From NCBI RefSeq assembly GCF_001613325.1, contig NZ_BDCD01000022.1, forward strand, positions 62,001 to 126,000: a stretch of 64,000 nucleotides of DNA, in the 5' to 3' direction. Position 1 is the first letter of the stretch. Every line of letters begins with the position of its first letter. This document shows positions 34,230 to 43,921 of the stretch, piece after piece. The DNA is from Nocardia yamanashiensis NBRC 100130. GTDB taxonomy: Bacteria > Actinomycetota > Actinomycetes > Mycobacteriales > Mycobacteriaceae. The notes beneath the pieces are model-generated. The model saw nothing but the letters and a program-made list of their open reading frames with translations. It did no database searches and was not told the DNA's origin. The position numbers were made by a program, and so were the translations under genes.

Positions 34230-37160
34230 GTGGCAACACGAGACCGCGGTGCAGCGCCGAACTCCCAGGCAGCGCCCGACCAGGGCCGTCCCCTGCGTCG
34301 TCTCGTCATCGTCGAGTCGCCGACGAAGGCCCGCAAGATCGCTCCCTACCTGGGCCGCGGGTACACCGTGGAGGCCTCGGTGGGGCATATCCGGGACCTG
34401 CCGCGCGGTGCGGCGGACGTGCCGGCCAAATACAAAGGACAGCAGTGGGCGCGCCTGGGCGTCGACGTCGATAACGATTTCGAAGCCATCTATGTGGTGA
34501 GCCCGGATAAGAAGGCCAAGGTCAGTGAGCTCAAGAGCTTGCTCGCCGACGCCGACGAGCTCTACCTCGCCACCGACCCCGACCGCGAGGGCGAGGCCAT
34601 CGCGTGGCATCTGCTGGAGACGCTGAAGCCCAAGGTGCCGGTCCGGCGCATGGTGTTCCACGAGATCACCGAGTCGGCCATCCAGGCCGCGGCGGCCGAC
34701 ACGCGCGAACTCGACAAGGATTTGGTCGATGCGCAGGAGACGCGGCGCATCCTGGACCGGCTCTACGGTTACGAAGTTTCGCCGGTGCTGTGGAAGAAGG
34801 TCATGCCGCGGCTGTCGGCGGGCCGCGTGCAGTCGGTGGCGACGCGCGTCATCGTGCAGCGCGAGCGCGAGCGCATGGCGTTCCGGTCCGCCGAGTACTG
34901 GGATATCGCGGCCAAGCTGGACGCCGGCGCCCAGGAGGGCGGGAATCCGAGCGTTTTCGGGGCGCGCCTGGTGGCGGTCGACGGCGCGCGGGTGGCGAGC
35001 GGCCGGGATTTCGGGGCCGATGGTCAGCTGAAGTCCTCGGGTGTCGTGGTGCTGGACGCCGGGTACGCGCAGCGGCTGTCGGAATCGCTGCACGGGGTGG
35101 ACCTCGCGGTCACCTCGGTCGAGTCCAAGCCGTACACCCGGAAACCGTACGCGCCGTTCATGACCTCGACCCTGCAGCAGGAGGCGGCGCGGAAACTGCG
35201 CTTCACCTCCGAGCGCACCATGCGGGTGGCGCAGCGGCTGTACGAAAACGGCTACATCACCTATATGCGTACCGACTCGACCACCTTGTCGGACACCGCG
35301 ATTCAGGCGGCGCGGGCGCAGGCCACGCAGCTGTACGGCGCGGAGTACGTGAGCCCGACGCCGCGGCAGTACACCCGCAAGGTCAAGAACGCGCAGGAGG
35401 CGCACGAGGCGATCCGTCCCTCGGGCGACACCTTCATGACGCCCGGCCAGGTGCACTCGCGGGTCGACAATGACGAATTCCGCCTGTACGAACTGATCTG
35501 GCAGCGCACCGTGGCCTCGCAGATGGCCGATGCGCGCGGCACCACCATGACCGTGCGGGTCACCGGCGTCGCGAATACCGGTGAGGAATGCGTCTTTTCG
35601 ACCTCCGGCCGGACCATCACCTTCGCGGGCTTCCTGAAGGCCTACGTGGAGAGCGTGGACGAGGAGGCGGGCGGCCAGTCCGACGACGCCGAATCGCGCC
35701 TGCCCGCGCTGACCGAGGGTCAGGGCGTGACGGCCATCGAGCTGCTGCCGGACGGGCACACCACCAATCCGCCCGCGCGGTTCACGGAAGCCTCGCTGAT
35801 CAAGGCGCTGGAAGAGCTCGGCATCGGCCGTCCGTCCACCTACGCCTCGATCATCAAGACCATTCTCGATCGCGGATACGTGTACAAGCGCGGTAGCGCG
35901 CTGGTCCCGTCGTGGGTGGCGTTCGCGGTGGTCGGGCTGCTGGAGGCGCACTTCGGGCGGCTGGTGGACTTCGACTTCACCGCGGCCATGGAGGACGATC
36001 TCGACGCCATCGCCGGTGGCCGCGAGCAGCGCGGAAACTGGTTGTCCAGCTTCTACTTCGGCGGCGAGCACGGCGCCGAGGGTTCGGTGGCGCGCTCGGG
36101 CGGCCTGAAGCGCATGGTGGGTGACAATCTCGACGGGATCGATGCGCGAGAAGTCAACTCCATCAAGCTGTTCAGCGATGAAGAGGGTCGCGATGTGGTG
36201 GTCCGGGTCGGCAAGTTCGGGCCGTACCTGGAGCGCATGATCGCCAATCCCGATGACCCGCAAGGGGATCCGGTCTCGCAGCGGGCGAACCTGCCCGACG
36301 ATCTGCCGCCGGACGAGCTGACGCCCGAGGTGGCCGAGAAGCTGTTCTCGACGCCGCAGGAAGGTCGCTCGCTGGGCGTGGATCCGGTGTCGGGGCACGA
36401 AATCGTCGCCAAGGAAGGGCGTTTCGGTCCGTACGTGACCGAGATCCTGCCCGAGCCGGCCGAGGAGCCGGAGGCGAAGAAGTCGGCCAAGAAGGCGACC
36501 GCGCCCAAGCCGCGCACCGGGTCGCTGTTCAAGTCGATGGACCTGGCCTCGATCACGCTCGACGACGCGCTGAAGCTGCTGTCGCTGCCGCGCGTGGTGG
36601 GCGTGGATCCGACTTCGGGTGACGAGATCACCGCACAGAACGGCCGGTACGGGCCGTATCTGAAGAAGGGTACGGATTCCCGGTCGCTGGCCGGTGAGGA
36701 TCAGATCTTCTCGGTGACCCTCGAGGAGGCGCTGAAGATCTACGCCGAGCCCAAGCGTCGCGGCGGGCAGGCGGCCAGTGCCGCGCCGCTGCGTGAGCTG
36801 GGTGTGGATCCGGTGTCGGAGAAGCCGATGGTGATCAAGGACGGCCGGTTCGGGCCGTACGTCACCGACGGCGAGACCAATGCCAGCCTGCGCAAGGGCG
36901 ACGAGGTCGAGTCGATCACCGATGCGCGGGCCTCGGAGCTGCTGGCGGATCGGCGGGCGCGTGGGCCGGTGAAGAAGGCGGCCAAGAAGACCGCGAAGAA
37001 GGCGCCGGCCAAGAAGGCCGTGGCCAAGACGGTGGTCAAGAAGGCGGCCGCGAAGAAGGCCGCCGCCAAGACCGCCGATGGGGTCACGACCAAGAAGGCC
37101 GCCGCGAAGAAGGTGGCCGCCAAGAAGACCGCGGCCAAGACGGCGGCCGCCAAGTCCTGA
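34230..37160 (+). CDS. topA: DNA topoisomerase I
   Basis: This 976-aa type IA topoisomerase relaxes negative supercoils. The TOPRIM domain has RLVIVESPTKARK and the metal-binding ATDPDREGE. The active-site Tyr345 is in YMRTDSTTLS. The C-terminal part has four repeats of the type LGVDPVSG-E---K-GRFGPYV. These are the actinobacterial TopA C-terminal domains. It ends in a long Lys/Ala tail (about 60 residues of KKAAKK type) that binds DNA. GTG 34230 has GAAAGGTG about 11 nt upstream and fits the family; the frame is open to 34164. Confidence 0.96.
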   Translation: MATRDRGAAPNSQAAPDQGRPLRRLVIVESPTKARKIAPYLGRGYTVEASVGHIRDLPRGAADVPAKYKGQQWARLGVDVDNDFEAIYVVSPDKKAKVSELKSLLADADELYLATDPDREGEAIAWHLLETLKPKVPVRRMVFHEITESAIQAAAADTRELDKDLVDAQETRRILDRLYGYEVSPVLWKKVMPRLSAGRVQSVATRVIVQRERERMAFRSAEYWDIAAKLDAGAQEGGNPSVFGARLVAVDGARVASGRDFGADGQLKSSGVVVLDAGYAQRLSESLHGVDLAVTSVESKPYTRKPYAPFMTSTLQQEAARKLRFTSERTMRVAQRLYENGYITYMRTDSTTLSDTAIQAARAQATQLYGAEYVSPTPRQYTRKVKNAQEAHEAIRPSGDTFMTPGQVHSRVDNDEFRLYELIWQRTVASQMADARGTTMTVRVTGVANTGEECVFSTSGRTITFAGFLKAYVESVDEEAGGQSDDAESRLPALTEGQGVTAIELLPDGHTTNPPARFTEASLIKALEELGIGRPSTYASIIKTILDRGYVYKRGSALVPSWVAFAVVGLLEAHFGRLVDFDFTAAMEDDLDAIAGGREQRGNWLSSFYFGGEHGAEGSVARSGGLKRMVGDNLDGIDAREVNSIKLFSDEEGRDVVVRVGKFGPYLERMIANPDDPQGDPVSQRANLPDDLPPDELTPEVAEKLFSTPQEGRSLGVDPVSGHEIVAKEGRFGPYVTEILPEPAEEPEAKKSAKKATAPKPRTGSLFKSMDLASITLDDALKLLSLPRVVGVDPTSGDEITAQNGRYGPYLKKGTDSRSLAGEDQIFSVTLEEALKIYAEPKRRGGQAASAAPLRELGVDPVSEKPMVIKDGRFGPYVTDGETNASLRKGDEVESITDARASELLADRRARGPVKKAAKKTAKKAPAKKAVAKTVVKKAAAKKAAAKTADGVTTKKAAAKKVAAKKTAAKTAAAKS

Positions 37161-37187
37161 ACTGGGGCGATGCCCGGAGAATTGGGG

Positions 37188-37225
37188 TCACTTCGGACCG
37201 TACCAATCGGTCTGAAGTGGCTTTT
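37188..37225 (+). terminator. Terminator of topA
   Basis: 13-bp stem with one mismatch and a terminal G-T (37188-37200 with 37208-37220), 7-nt loop, then CTTTT. Confidence 0.85.
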
Positions 37226-37285
37226 CTCTGTCGGTCCGCTGCCGTAGCGTGTACTCCGGAACACGCATCAGCGGAAGGGTATTCG

Positions 37286-37789
37286 ATGACAGTGGACCGG
37301 AGCCGCGAGGATCTGATCGACCTGCTCGCCGAACAGCGCGAGATCTTCCGCATCACCCTGCGTGGGCTGGACGAAGATCAGGCCCGGCAGCGCAGCACCG
37401 TCAGCGAGCTGACCCTGGGCGGACTGCTGCACCACGTCATCAATACCGAACGGCATTGGACGCAGGTCATCGTCGATCGGGACGAGAACGCCGAATTCGA
37501 TGTGTCCGGGATGGACACCGAATACCGGATGGGTCCGGACGAGACCCTGGAAGGGCTGCTGGCCGAATGGGAGACGGTGATCGCGCGGACCACCGAACTC
37601 ATCCGCGGGCTGGACAGCCTCGACGAATCCATTCCGATCCCGACCGCGCCCTGGTCGCCCGAACGGATGTGGTGGACAGCGCGTTTCATCCTGCTGCACA
37701 TCCTGCGTGAGATCTCGCACCACTCGGGGCACGCCGACATCATTCGCGAATCCCTCGACGGCGCGAACACCACCTACCAGCGCGCCTGA
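37286..37789 (+). CDS. DinB-family (DUF664) protein
   Basis: This 167-aa four-helix-bundle protein is of the DinB/YfiT type. Three metal-binding histidines can be assigned: LLHHVINTERHW near residue 49 and ILREISHHSGHADIIRE near residue 145-153. Actinobacterial members are often mycothiol-dependent enzymes or uncharacterised. ATG 37286 has GGAAGGG 6 nt upstream. It stands alone between topA and holB, where M. tuberculosis has an adenylate cyclase gene instead. Confidence 0.85.
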   Translation: MTVDRSREDLIDLLAEQREIFRITLRGLDEDQARQRSTVSELTLGGLLHHVINTERHWTQVIVDRDENAEFDVSGMDTEYRMGPDETLEGLLAEWETVIARTTELIRGLDSLDESIPIPTAPWSPERMWWTARFILLHILREISHHSGHADIIRESLDGANTTYQRA

Positions 37790-37861
37790 CACCCGAGGAA
37801 ACCGGTCGTCCGGCCCGCGCGGTATGCGGATGGGCTGAGCCGGGCTGTCGGTGCGGGCGGC

Positions 37862-37867
37862 TAGGGT
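37862..37867 (+). promoter_or_regulatory. -10 hexamer TAGGGT, leaderless start of holB
   Basis: TAGGGT ends 7 bp before GTG 37875. Confidence 0.55.
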
Positions 37868-37874
37868 GTACGAC

Positions 37875-39089
37875 GTGGCGGGTGTCTTCGATCGGCTGGT
37901 CGGCCAAGGTGCGGTCGAGTCCGAACTGACCGCTGCCGCGGTGGCCGCGCGCGATGGCGCGGGGTCCTCGTCGGCAATGACGCATTCGTGGTTGTTCACC
38001 GGGCCGCCCGGATCGGGGCGATCGGTGGCGGCGCTGTGCTTCGCGGCGGCTCTGCAGTGCACGGACCCGGGTACGCCCGGGTGCGGAAAATGCCACGCCT
38101 GCACCACCACCATGGCCGGCACCCACGGTGACGTGCGCCGGGTGGTGCCGGAGGGTTTGAGCATCGGCACCAAGGAGATGCGCGAGATCGTGCAGGTCGC
38201 CTCGCGGCGGCCGAGCACCGGGCGCTGGCAGGTGGTCGTCGTCGAGGACGCCGACCGTTTGACCGAAGCCGCCGGAAACGTACTGCTCAAGGTGGTCGAA
38301 GAACCGCCGGAGCGCACGGTCTTCCTGCTCTGCGCGCCCTCGGTCGACCCCGAGGACATTTCGATCACCCTGCGCTCGCGCTGCCGCCACGTGCATCTGG
38401 CCACGCCGTCGGTGGCGTCCATCGCCCAGGTGCTGCGGGAACGCGACGGGCTCTCCGAGCAGGTCGCGAACTGGGCGGCCGCGGTCAGCGGCGGGCACGT
38501 CGGCCGGGCGCGCCGCCTGGCCACCGACGAGGAGGCCCGCTCCCGGCGCAAACGCGCACTGGCCCTGGTCACCGCCACCGCCCGCCCCGCGGCCGCCTAC
38601 GCCGCGGCCGACGCACTGGTGAAATCGGCCGACGACGAGGCCAAGCAGATGAGCGCCGAACGCGACGAGAAGGAACGCGACGAACTCGCGACCGCCCTCG
38701 GCGCCGGCGGAACCGGCAAAGGCACCGCCGGGGCCACCCGCGGCTCCGCCGGAGCCCTCAAAGACCTGGAGAAACGCCAGAAGTCACGCGCCACCCGCAC
38801 CGGCCGCGACGCCCTCGACCGCGCCCTCATCGACGTCGCGGGCCTCTACCGCGATGCCCTGGCCGTCCGCTTCGGCGCCGCCACCGCCGACGCCAAATCC
38901 GGGGTCACCCTCACCCACCCCGATATGGCCGACCAGATCCGCGAACTCGCCACCGACGTCCGCCCCGAGGGCCTGCTCCGCTCCATCCAGGCGGTCCTCG
39001 ACTGCCGCGACGCCCTGGAAACCAACGTGAAGCCCCGCTTCGCGGTAGCCGCCATGGCCGCCACCCTCATCGCCGCCCGCTCCGCGTGA
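37875..39089 (+). CDS. holB: DNA polymerase III subunit delta' (clamp loader)
   Basis: This 404-aa AAA+ clamp-loader subunit loads the beta clamp together with delta and gamma/tau. The P-loop reads GPPGSGRS, with Arg for the catalytic Lys, as expected for a non-hydrolysing delta' subunit. A zinc module follows (CTDPGTPGCGKCHAC). VVVVEDADRLTEAAGNVLLK takes the Walker B position, and LRSRCRHV is the SRC motif. A charged insertion (KQMSAERDEKERDELA) and a Gly/Thr-rich linker precede the C-terminal collar domain. GTG 37875 appears leaderless; the frame is open to 37851. Confidence 0.93.
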   Translation: MAGVFDRLVGQGAVESELTAAAVAARDGAGSSSAMTHSWLFTGPPGSGRSVAALCFAAALQCTDPGTPGCGKCHACTTTMAGTHGDVRRVVPEGLSIGTKEMREIVQVASRRPSTGRWQVVVVEDADRLTEAAGNVLLKVVEEPPERTVFLLCAPSVDPEDISITLRSRCRHVHLATPSVASIAQVLRERDGLSEQVANWAAAVSGGHVGRARRLATDEEARSRRKRALALVTATARPAAAYAAADALVKSADDEAKQMSAERDEKERDELATALGAGGTGKGTAGATRGSAGALKDLEKRQKSRATRTGRDALDRALIDVAGLYRDALAVRFGAATADAKSGVTLTHPDMADQIRELATDVRPEGLLRSIQAVLDCRDALETNVKPRFAVAAMAATLIAARSA

Positions 39090-39151
39090 GCCCGACCACC
39101 CGTTTTCGTGATCCGGGCCCGAGACGATAGACTCGCAGCGCCGGAAGGCAC

Positions 39152-39227
39152 GCCGCCTTAGCTCAGTCGGTAGAGCGCTTCACTCGTAATGAAAAGGTCG
39201 GGGGTTCGATTCCCCCAGGCGGCTCCA
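39152..39227 (+). tRNA. tRNA-Thr (anticodon CGT)
   Basis: All cloverleaf arms fold: acceptor GCCGCCT/AGGCGGC, D stem GCTC/GAGC, T arm GGGGG-TTCGATT-CCCCC, discriminator T and encoded CCA. The anticodon loop CTCGTAA gives CGT, reading ACG (Thr). The anticodon stem has one C-A mismatch at positions 27-43; the other four pairs are intact. Confidence 0.95.
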
Positions 39228-39235
39228 TCAAATAT

Positions 39236-39270
39236 CCCATCCGCCTGCGGATTCGCGGGCGGATGGGTTT
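39236..39270 (+). terminator. Terminator after tRNA-Thr
   Basis: 10-bp perfect stem CCCATCCGCC/GGCGGATGGG (39236-39245 with 39258-39267), then TTTTCT. Confidence 0.85.
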
Positions 39271-39514
39271 TCTGGTTTCAGGGCCCGGCACCGCGATGTA
39301 TTCGGCTCGCGGCGTGCTGGATTCGGCTGGTCCGCCGCAGCGATCGGGGGTCGGTGGGCGGCGACTTGTGTTCGTGGTGAGGCGAAATCTGTTCGGGCGG
39401 GCTCGGTTTTGCGAATCTGGCGGCATTGCGACCCGGCGGATCGGCCGGGAGGAAAGCCGCCCGGGTATCGGATGACGATGGCGAGGTGCGGCGAAATCTG
39501 GAGGGAGCCGCACC

Positions 39515-40639
39515 GTGGCCGGTGAGAACGAGCACGCGCAGGACGAGGTCCAGGAGCCGGTGGCGGTACCGGCCGCGACGGTGCCCGAGGACGACGAATC
39601 CGAGGATCTGGCGGCGCCCGCGGATTTGGATGTGCCGGCGCTGTCGCGCCGGAAGTTGTTCGCCGGGGCCGGGATCGCGGCCGCGGTGGTGGCCGGCGGC
39701 GGACTGGCGGCCTGGCTGACCACGCGGCGGACGCCGGGGTCGGGGCCGGTGCATCGGGCCTTGAAGATCGGTTTCGGCGGCGGCGTGTGCGAGGCGCCGC
39801 TGTTCGCGGCCCTGCACACCGGCATCTTCGAGAAGCACGGATTGCAGGTCGAGGTGGTCAAGACCGGGGCCGATGAGATCAAGGACGCGGTCGGGGCGGG
39901 GAAGCTGGATGCCGCGCCCGGCATCTTCTTCTCCTGGCTGAAGCCGATCGAGCAGGGGATCGACGCCAAGCTGGCGGCGGGGCTGCACGAAGGCTGCCTG
40001 CGGATCATCGTGCCGCCGGACAGCTCGATCAAATCCATTGCGGAGCTGCGGAACAAGACGATCGGCGTGGCGGCCATCGGCGATTCGGCCATGTCGTTCT
40101 TCTCGGTGGATCTGCTGGACGCCGGGATCAACCCGAGTCAGGACGTGGAATGGCGGGTGTTCCCGGGGGATCAGCTCGGGGACGCGCTCGCGCGTGGCGA
40201 GATCGCGGCGGTGGCCGGGAGCGACCCGAACGCGCTGCTGCCGACATTGCGGGGCAAGGCGCGCGAGCTCACCAATAACGCGACGGGCGCGAACCGGCAG
40301 CTGTACTGCTGCGCGACCGCGGTCAACGGCCGTCTGCTGCGCGAGGACCCGGATACCGCGCGGGCCTTGGTCACCGCGTGGGCCGAGGGCAGCCGCTGGG
40401 TGGGCGCGAATCTGGCGCGCACCGCCGCCATCGAGGCGGAGCACAAGTATGTGGCCGCCGAGCAGCCGGTCATCGAATCGATTCTGCAGACCTACGGCTA
40501 CAACCCGTCGGCGGCGCGGTTGAAGACCGAGATCACGCCGGGGATCGAGAAATTCGCCAAGACCGGGTACCTGGACCGCAAGACCGAGGCCCGGGTGCTC
40601 GCCGACAAGGTGTACGTGGATCTGGGATTGACATGGTGA
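39515..40639 (+). CDS. ABC transporter substrate-binding protein, NMT1/SsuA-like, Tat-type signal
   Basis: This 374-aa protein has an unusually long acidic N-terminus (residues 1-40). The twin-arginine motif SRRKLF at 44-49 and a hydrophobic helix follow, so export via Tat is likely. The periplasmic-binding fold reads LKIGFGGGVCEAPLFAALHTGIFEKHGLQVEVV, matching sulfonate/nitrate/taurine-binding families. The ligand is not evident; the downstream sulfur-amino-acid enzyme favours an organosulfur compound. GTG 39515 has GGAGGGAG upstream. It is the first of six overlapping genes. The 240 bp before it hold no gene. Confidence 0.87.
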   Translation: MAGENEHAQDEVQEPVAVPAATVPEDDESEDLAAPADLDVPALSRRKLFAGAGIAAAVVAGGGLAAWLTTRRTPGSGPVHRALKIGFGGGVCEAPLFAALHTGIFEKHGLQVEVVKTGADEIKDAVGAGKLDAAPGIFFSWLKPIEQGIDAKLAAGLHEGCLRIIVPPDSSIKSIAELRNKTIGVAAIGDSAMSFFSVDLLDAGINPSQDVEWRVFPGDQLGDALARGEIAAVAGSDPNALLPTLRGKARELTNNATGANRQLYCCATAVNGRLLREDPDTARALVTAWAEGSRWVGANLARTAAIEAEHKYVAAEQPVIESILQTYGYNPSAARLKTEITPGIEKFAKTGYLDRKTEARVLADKVYVDLGLTW

Positions 40640-41655
40640 CGACCGCGCCCGCCGCGGTCGTCACACCGGAAGCGGGCGCGGCCCCGGCGAAAGCGCCTGG
40701 CGCGCGGCGGTATCCGCCGACGCCCGGGTTCGTGCTCGGCTGGTCGCTGTGGGTGCTGACCGCGGCGGTCACCCTGCTGGTGCCGGACGAACTGACGGCG
40801 GCGTCTCCGCGTGCGGCGGGAATCCTGTTCGGCGCGTGGACGATCGCGCTCACCGGCTGGGCGATCCTCGCCTACCGCAGTGCTCCCGCGACGGTCCGGC
40901 TGCGGCATTGGACGCCGTGGATCGCGGTGGTGGCGGCCTGGGTGCTGGTGTGGGAGTGGACCACCGCCAAGACCGGCTGGTTGCAGCCGCCGCATTTCGC
41001 CTCGCCGCAGCAGATGCTGCTGGCCTTCTACGACGATGCCGGGCTGCTGGCGTCGAGCACCTGGCATTCGCTGCTGTTGCTGTTGATCGGATTCAGCATC
41101 GGCGCGGTGGCCGGACTCGCCACCGGAATCGCGACCGGTTGGTCGAAAGCGGTTTCCTACTGGGCGAATCCGATCCTGCAGACGCTCGGCCCGGTACCGC
41201 CGGCCACCATTCTGCCGCTGGTGTTCGTGCTGTTCCCGACCACCTACCTGGGCAGCGTGTTCATGGTGGCGTTCGGGGTGTGGTTCCCGGTCGCGGTGCT
41301 CACCCGGGCCGGGATCGCGGGCGTCGGGCGCGGCTATTTCGATGTGGCACAGACCCTCGGCGCGTCGAATCGATTCCTGATCTGGCGGGTCGCGGTGCCG
41401 GGCGCGCTGCCGAGCATTTTCACCGGCTTGTTCATGGGCCTCGGCGCTTCGCTGGCGGCGCTGGCGGTGGCGGAACTGCTGGGCGTGAAGAACGGGCTCG
41501 GCTGGTACATCCAGTGGACCAAGGGCTGGGCGGCGTATCCGCGCATGTACGCGGCGATCGTGATCATGATCGTGGTCTGCCGATTGTTGATTCTGGGGTT
41601 GTTCCGGTTGCGGAACCGCGCCCTGGACTGGCAGAAGGATCTGGTGCGATGGTGA
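40633..41655 (+). CDS. ABC transporter permease (SsuC/TauC-like)
   Basis: This 340-aa inner-membrane permease has an N-terminal tail, two extra helices (residues 33-75), then the standard BPD_transp_1 core. The EAA motif is VAQTLGASNRFLIWRVAVPGALP-like. It overlaps the binding-protein gene by 7 bp and the ATPase gene by 7 bp. Confidence 0.9.
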   Translation: MVTTAPAAVVTPEAGAAPAKAPGARRYPPTPGFVLGWSLWVLTAAVTLLVPDELTAASPRAAGILFGAWTIALTGWAILAYRSAPATVRLRHWTPWIAVVAAWVLVWEWTTAKTGWLQPPHFASPQQMLLAFYDDAGLLASSTWHSLLLLLIGFSIGAVAGLATGIATGWSKAVSYWANPILQTLGPVPPATILPLVFVLFPTTYLGSVFMVAFGVWFPVAVLTRAGIAGVGRGYFDVAQTLGASNRFLIWRVAVPGALPSIFTGLFMGLGASLAALAVAELLGVKNGLGWYIQWTKGWAAYPRMYAAIVIMIVVCRLLILGLFRLRNRALDWQKDLVRW

Positions 41656-42491
41656 CCGAGGGCCTCGCGGTCGATATCGAAGGCGTCTCGCATCAGTTCG
41701 CGGTGGCCGGGGCGCGCCGGCGCACGCTGCTGGACCGCGCCCTGGGGCGGCCCGCGCCGGTGCCGACCCGGGCGCAGGAATTGGGGCGGCTGCGGGTACT
41801 CACCGACGTGTCGCTGCGCATCGAGCCGGGTCAGTTCGTGGCGCTGCTGGGGCCGTCCGGGTGCGGGAAGTCGACACTGCTACGGCTGCTCGCCGGATTG
41901 GACAGGCCGTCGCGGGGCGTGGTGCGCGCCGGCGGCGAGCTCATCGCGGGCCCGGATCCGCATCGTGCCTTGATGTTCCAGGATCCGACGCTCTTCCCGT
42001 GGCGGACCGTCGAACAGAATGTGGCGCTCGGACCGCAGGCGCGGGGCAGCCTGGGCGCGGAGCGGGATCGGGTCGCCGAAGCGCTGGAACTGGTCGGTCT
42101 GACCGGCTTTCGGGATTCCTACCCGGCGCACCTGTCCGGCGGTATGGCGCAACGCGTGGCACTGGCGCGCGCCCTGGTGAATCGGCCACGCTTGTTCCTG
42201 CTCGACGAACCGCTCGGCAAGCTCGACGCGCTCACCCGCGCCACGCTGCAGACCGAGATCTCCCGGCTGTGGCAGCGCGACCGCTTCACCGCGGTGCTGG
42301 TCACCCACGATGTCGACGAGGCGCTGCGCCTGGCCGACCGCGTGGTGGTGTTCACGCCGCGGCCCGGAAAAGTGGTGCGGGACTTGGCCGTCGACCTGCC
42401 GCGCCCGCGTGATCACGACCATCCAGAATTTCTCCGATTGCGCCGAGAGCTCTTCACCGCGCTCGGCGAGACAGGCAGGGCTGCCGCATGA
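41649..42491 (+). CDS. ABC transporter ATPase (SsuB/TauB-like)
   Basis: This 280-aa ATPase has GPSGCGKST near residue 68, LSGGMAQR and LFLLDEPLGKLD. An insert of about 25 residues lies after the first strand (TLLDRALGRPAPVPTRAQEL), longer than in SsuB. Its stop overlaps the start of the PLP enzyme gene by 4 bp. Confidence 0.92.
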   Translation: MVTEGLAVDIEGVSHQFAVAGARRRTLLDRALGRPAPVPTRAQELGRLRVLTDVSLRIEPGQFVALLGPSGCGKSTLLRLLAGLDRPSRGVVRAGGELIAGPDPHRALMFQDPTLFPWRTVEQNVALGPQARGSLGAERDRVAEALELVGLTGFRDSYPAHLSGGMAQRVALARALVNRPRLFLLDEPLGKLDALTRATLQTEISRLWQRDRFTAVLVTHDVDEALRLADRVVVFTPRPGKVVRDLAVDLPRPRDHDHPEFLRLRRELFTALGETGRAAA

Positions 42492-43921
42492 CCGCAATCT
42501 CCGCGTCCGCCGCGGGCGTGTACGACTCGTTCGCCGACGCCGTCGGCCATACACCGCTGGTACGACTGAACCGGGTGACCGATGACATCCGGGCCACCGT
42601 GTACGTGAAGCTGGAATACCTGAATCCCGGTGGCAGCGTGAAAGACCGGGCCGCGCTGTGGATGCTGCGCGCGGCCGAGGAATCCGGCGAACTGGGGCCG
42701 GGCGGCACCGTGGTGGAGGCCAGCTCCGGTAATACCGGGCTCGGGCTGACCGCGCTGGCGGCGGCGCGCGGATACCGGGCCGTCGTGGTGGTGCCGGACA
42801 AGGTGAGCGAGGAGAAGAAGGCGCTGCTGCGGGCGCACGGCGCGGAGGTGCATGTGACGCCCGGGCTGCGGCCGGTCGGGCATCCGGAGCATTTGCGCAG
42901 TGTGGCATTGCGATTGGTGGAGGAGATTCCCGGGGCCTGGTTCGCCGGGCAGTACGACAATCCCGCCAATCCGGCCGCGCACAAGGCCACCACCGGGCCC
43001 GAGATCTGGGCCCAGACCGGCGGGCGGATCACGCATTTCGTGGCCGGGATCGGCACCGGCGGCACGATTTCCGGTACCGGCGAATTCCTCAAGGAAGCCT
43101 CGGGCGGCGCCGTGCGGGTGATCGGCGCGGATCCGCAGACCTCGGTGTACGGCGGTGGGGACGGGCGGATCTGGTACGTCGAAGCGGTCGGGCACTTCCG
43201 GCATCCGCAGACCGAGGAGGACCTGTGGCCGGAGTCGTATCACCGGGAGGTGGTGGACCGGATCGAGAGCGTTCCCGATGTGGAGTCGATCGGGCTGCTG
43301 CACCGGCTGGCCCGCGAGGAGGGGCTGCTGCTGGGCGGATCCTCCGGCACGGCCATCGCGGCGGGCCTGCGGATCGCGCGCGAACTCGGCCCGGACGACG
43401 TGGTCGTGGTGATCGCCCCGGATTCCGGCCGGGCCTACCTGTCGAAGTACTACAGCGACGCCTGGCTGGGGACGCTGGGTTTCCCGCTCGCCACCCCGGC
43501 GACCGATCGCACGGTGGGTGAGGTGCTCAGCTACCTCGACCGCGGTGCGGAGGCGGAATCGGTGGGATCGCAGGCCACGGTGGCACAGGCGCGGGCCTTG
43601 CTCGGCGACGATCGCACCTTGCCGATCGTCCTGCAGCGCACCACTTCCGGGCCGGCGGTGGTGGCCGAGATCATCGGGTCCGTCACCGCTTCCGATCTGA
43701 TCGGCGCGCCGGGCGATGCGCCGGTGACCGATTACGCGGATGCGCCGTTGCCACTGTCCGGACTCACCGAATCGGTGCTCGGGGCGGCCGAACGGCTGGC
43801 CGGGCAGCACGGGCCGGTGGTGATCGTGCACGAGGGGCGGGGCATCGCGCTGGTCGACATCTCGGTGCTCACCGCCGCGGCCCGCGCCATCACCGAGTCG
43901 GAAAAGGAAGTGACGCGGTGA
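42488..43921 (+). CDS. Cystathionine beta-synthase-like PLP enzyme with CBS domain
   Basis: This 477-aa fold-type II PLP enzyme makes or cleaves a sulfur amino acid (cystathionine or cysteine synthase reaction). The PLP lysine is Lys52 in NPGGSVKDRA. The substrate loop is SSGNTG, and the phosphate loop is GIGTGGTISGTGEFL. The C-terminal 130 residues resemble paired CBS regulatory domains (TVGEVLSYLD, VIVHEGRGIALVD). Compared with CBS of mycobacteria, the usual PTSGNTG is ASSGNTG here. Coupled by 4 bp to the ATPase before it and the YcnI-like gene after it. Confidence 0.88.
   Translation: MTAISASAAGVYDSFADAVGHTPLVRLNRVTDDIRATVYVKLEYLNPGGSVKDRAALWMLRAAEESGELGPGGTVVEASSGNTGLGLTALAAARGYRAVVVVPDKVSEEKKALLRAHGAEVHVTPGLRPVGHPEHLRSVALRLVEEIPGAWFAGQYDNPANPAAHKATTGPEIWAQTGGRITHFVAGIGTGGTISGTGEFLKEASGGAVRVIGADPQTSVYGGGDGRIWYVEAVGHFRHPQTEEDLWPESYHREVVDRIESVPDVESIGLLHRLAREEGLLLGGSSGTAIAAGLRIARELGPDDVVVVIAPDSGRAYLSKYYSDAWLGTLGFPLATPATDRTVGEVLSYLDRGAEAESVGSQATVAQARALLGDDRTLPIVLQRTTSGPAVVAEIIGSVTASDLIGAPGDAPVTDYADAPLPLSGLTESVLGAAERLAGQHGPVVIVHEGRGIALVDISVLTAAARAITESEKEVTR

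Noticed and set aside
33345..36398. Very long open frame (over 1000 codons) on the minus strand across topA
   Set aside because: It is antisense to a fully recognisable topoisomerase I, has GC-rich low-complexity protein composition and no known motif. Long antisense frames are common opposite high-GC genes.
39228..39514. Riboswitch upstream of the sulfur-type ABC operon
   Set aside because: I found no conserved block of a known riboswitch class; only general GC-rich stems are present.
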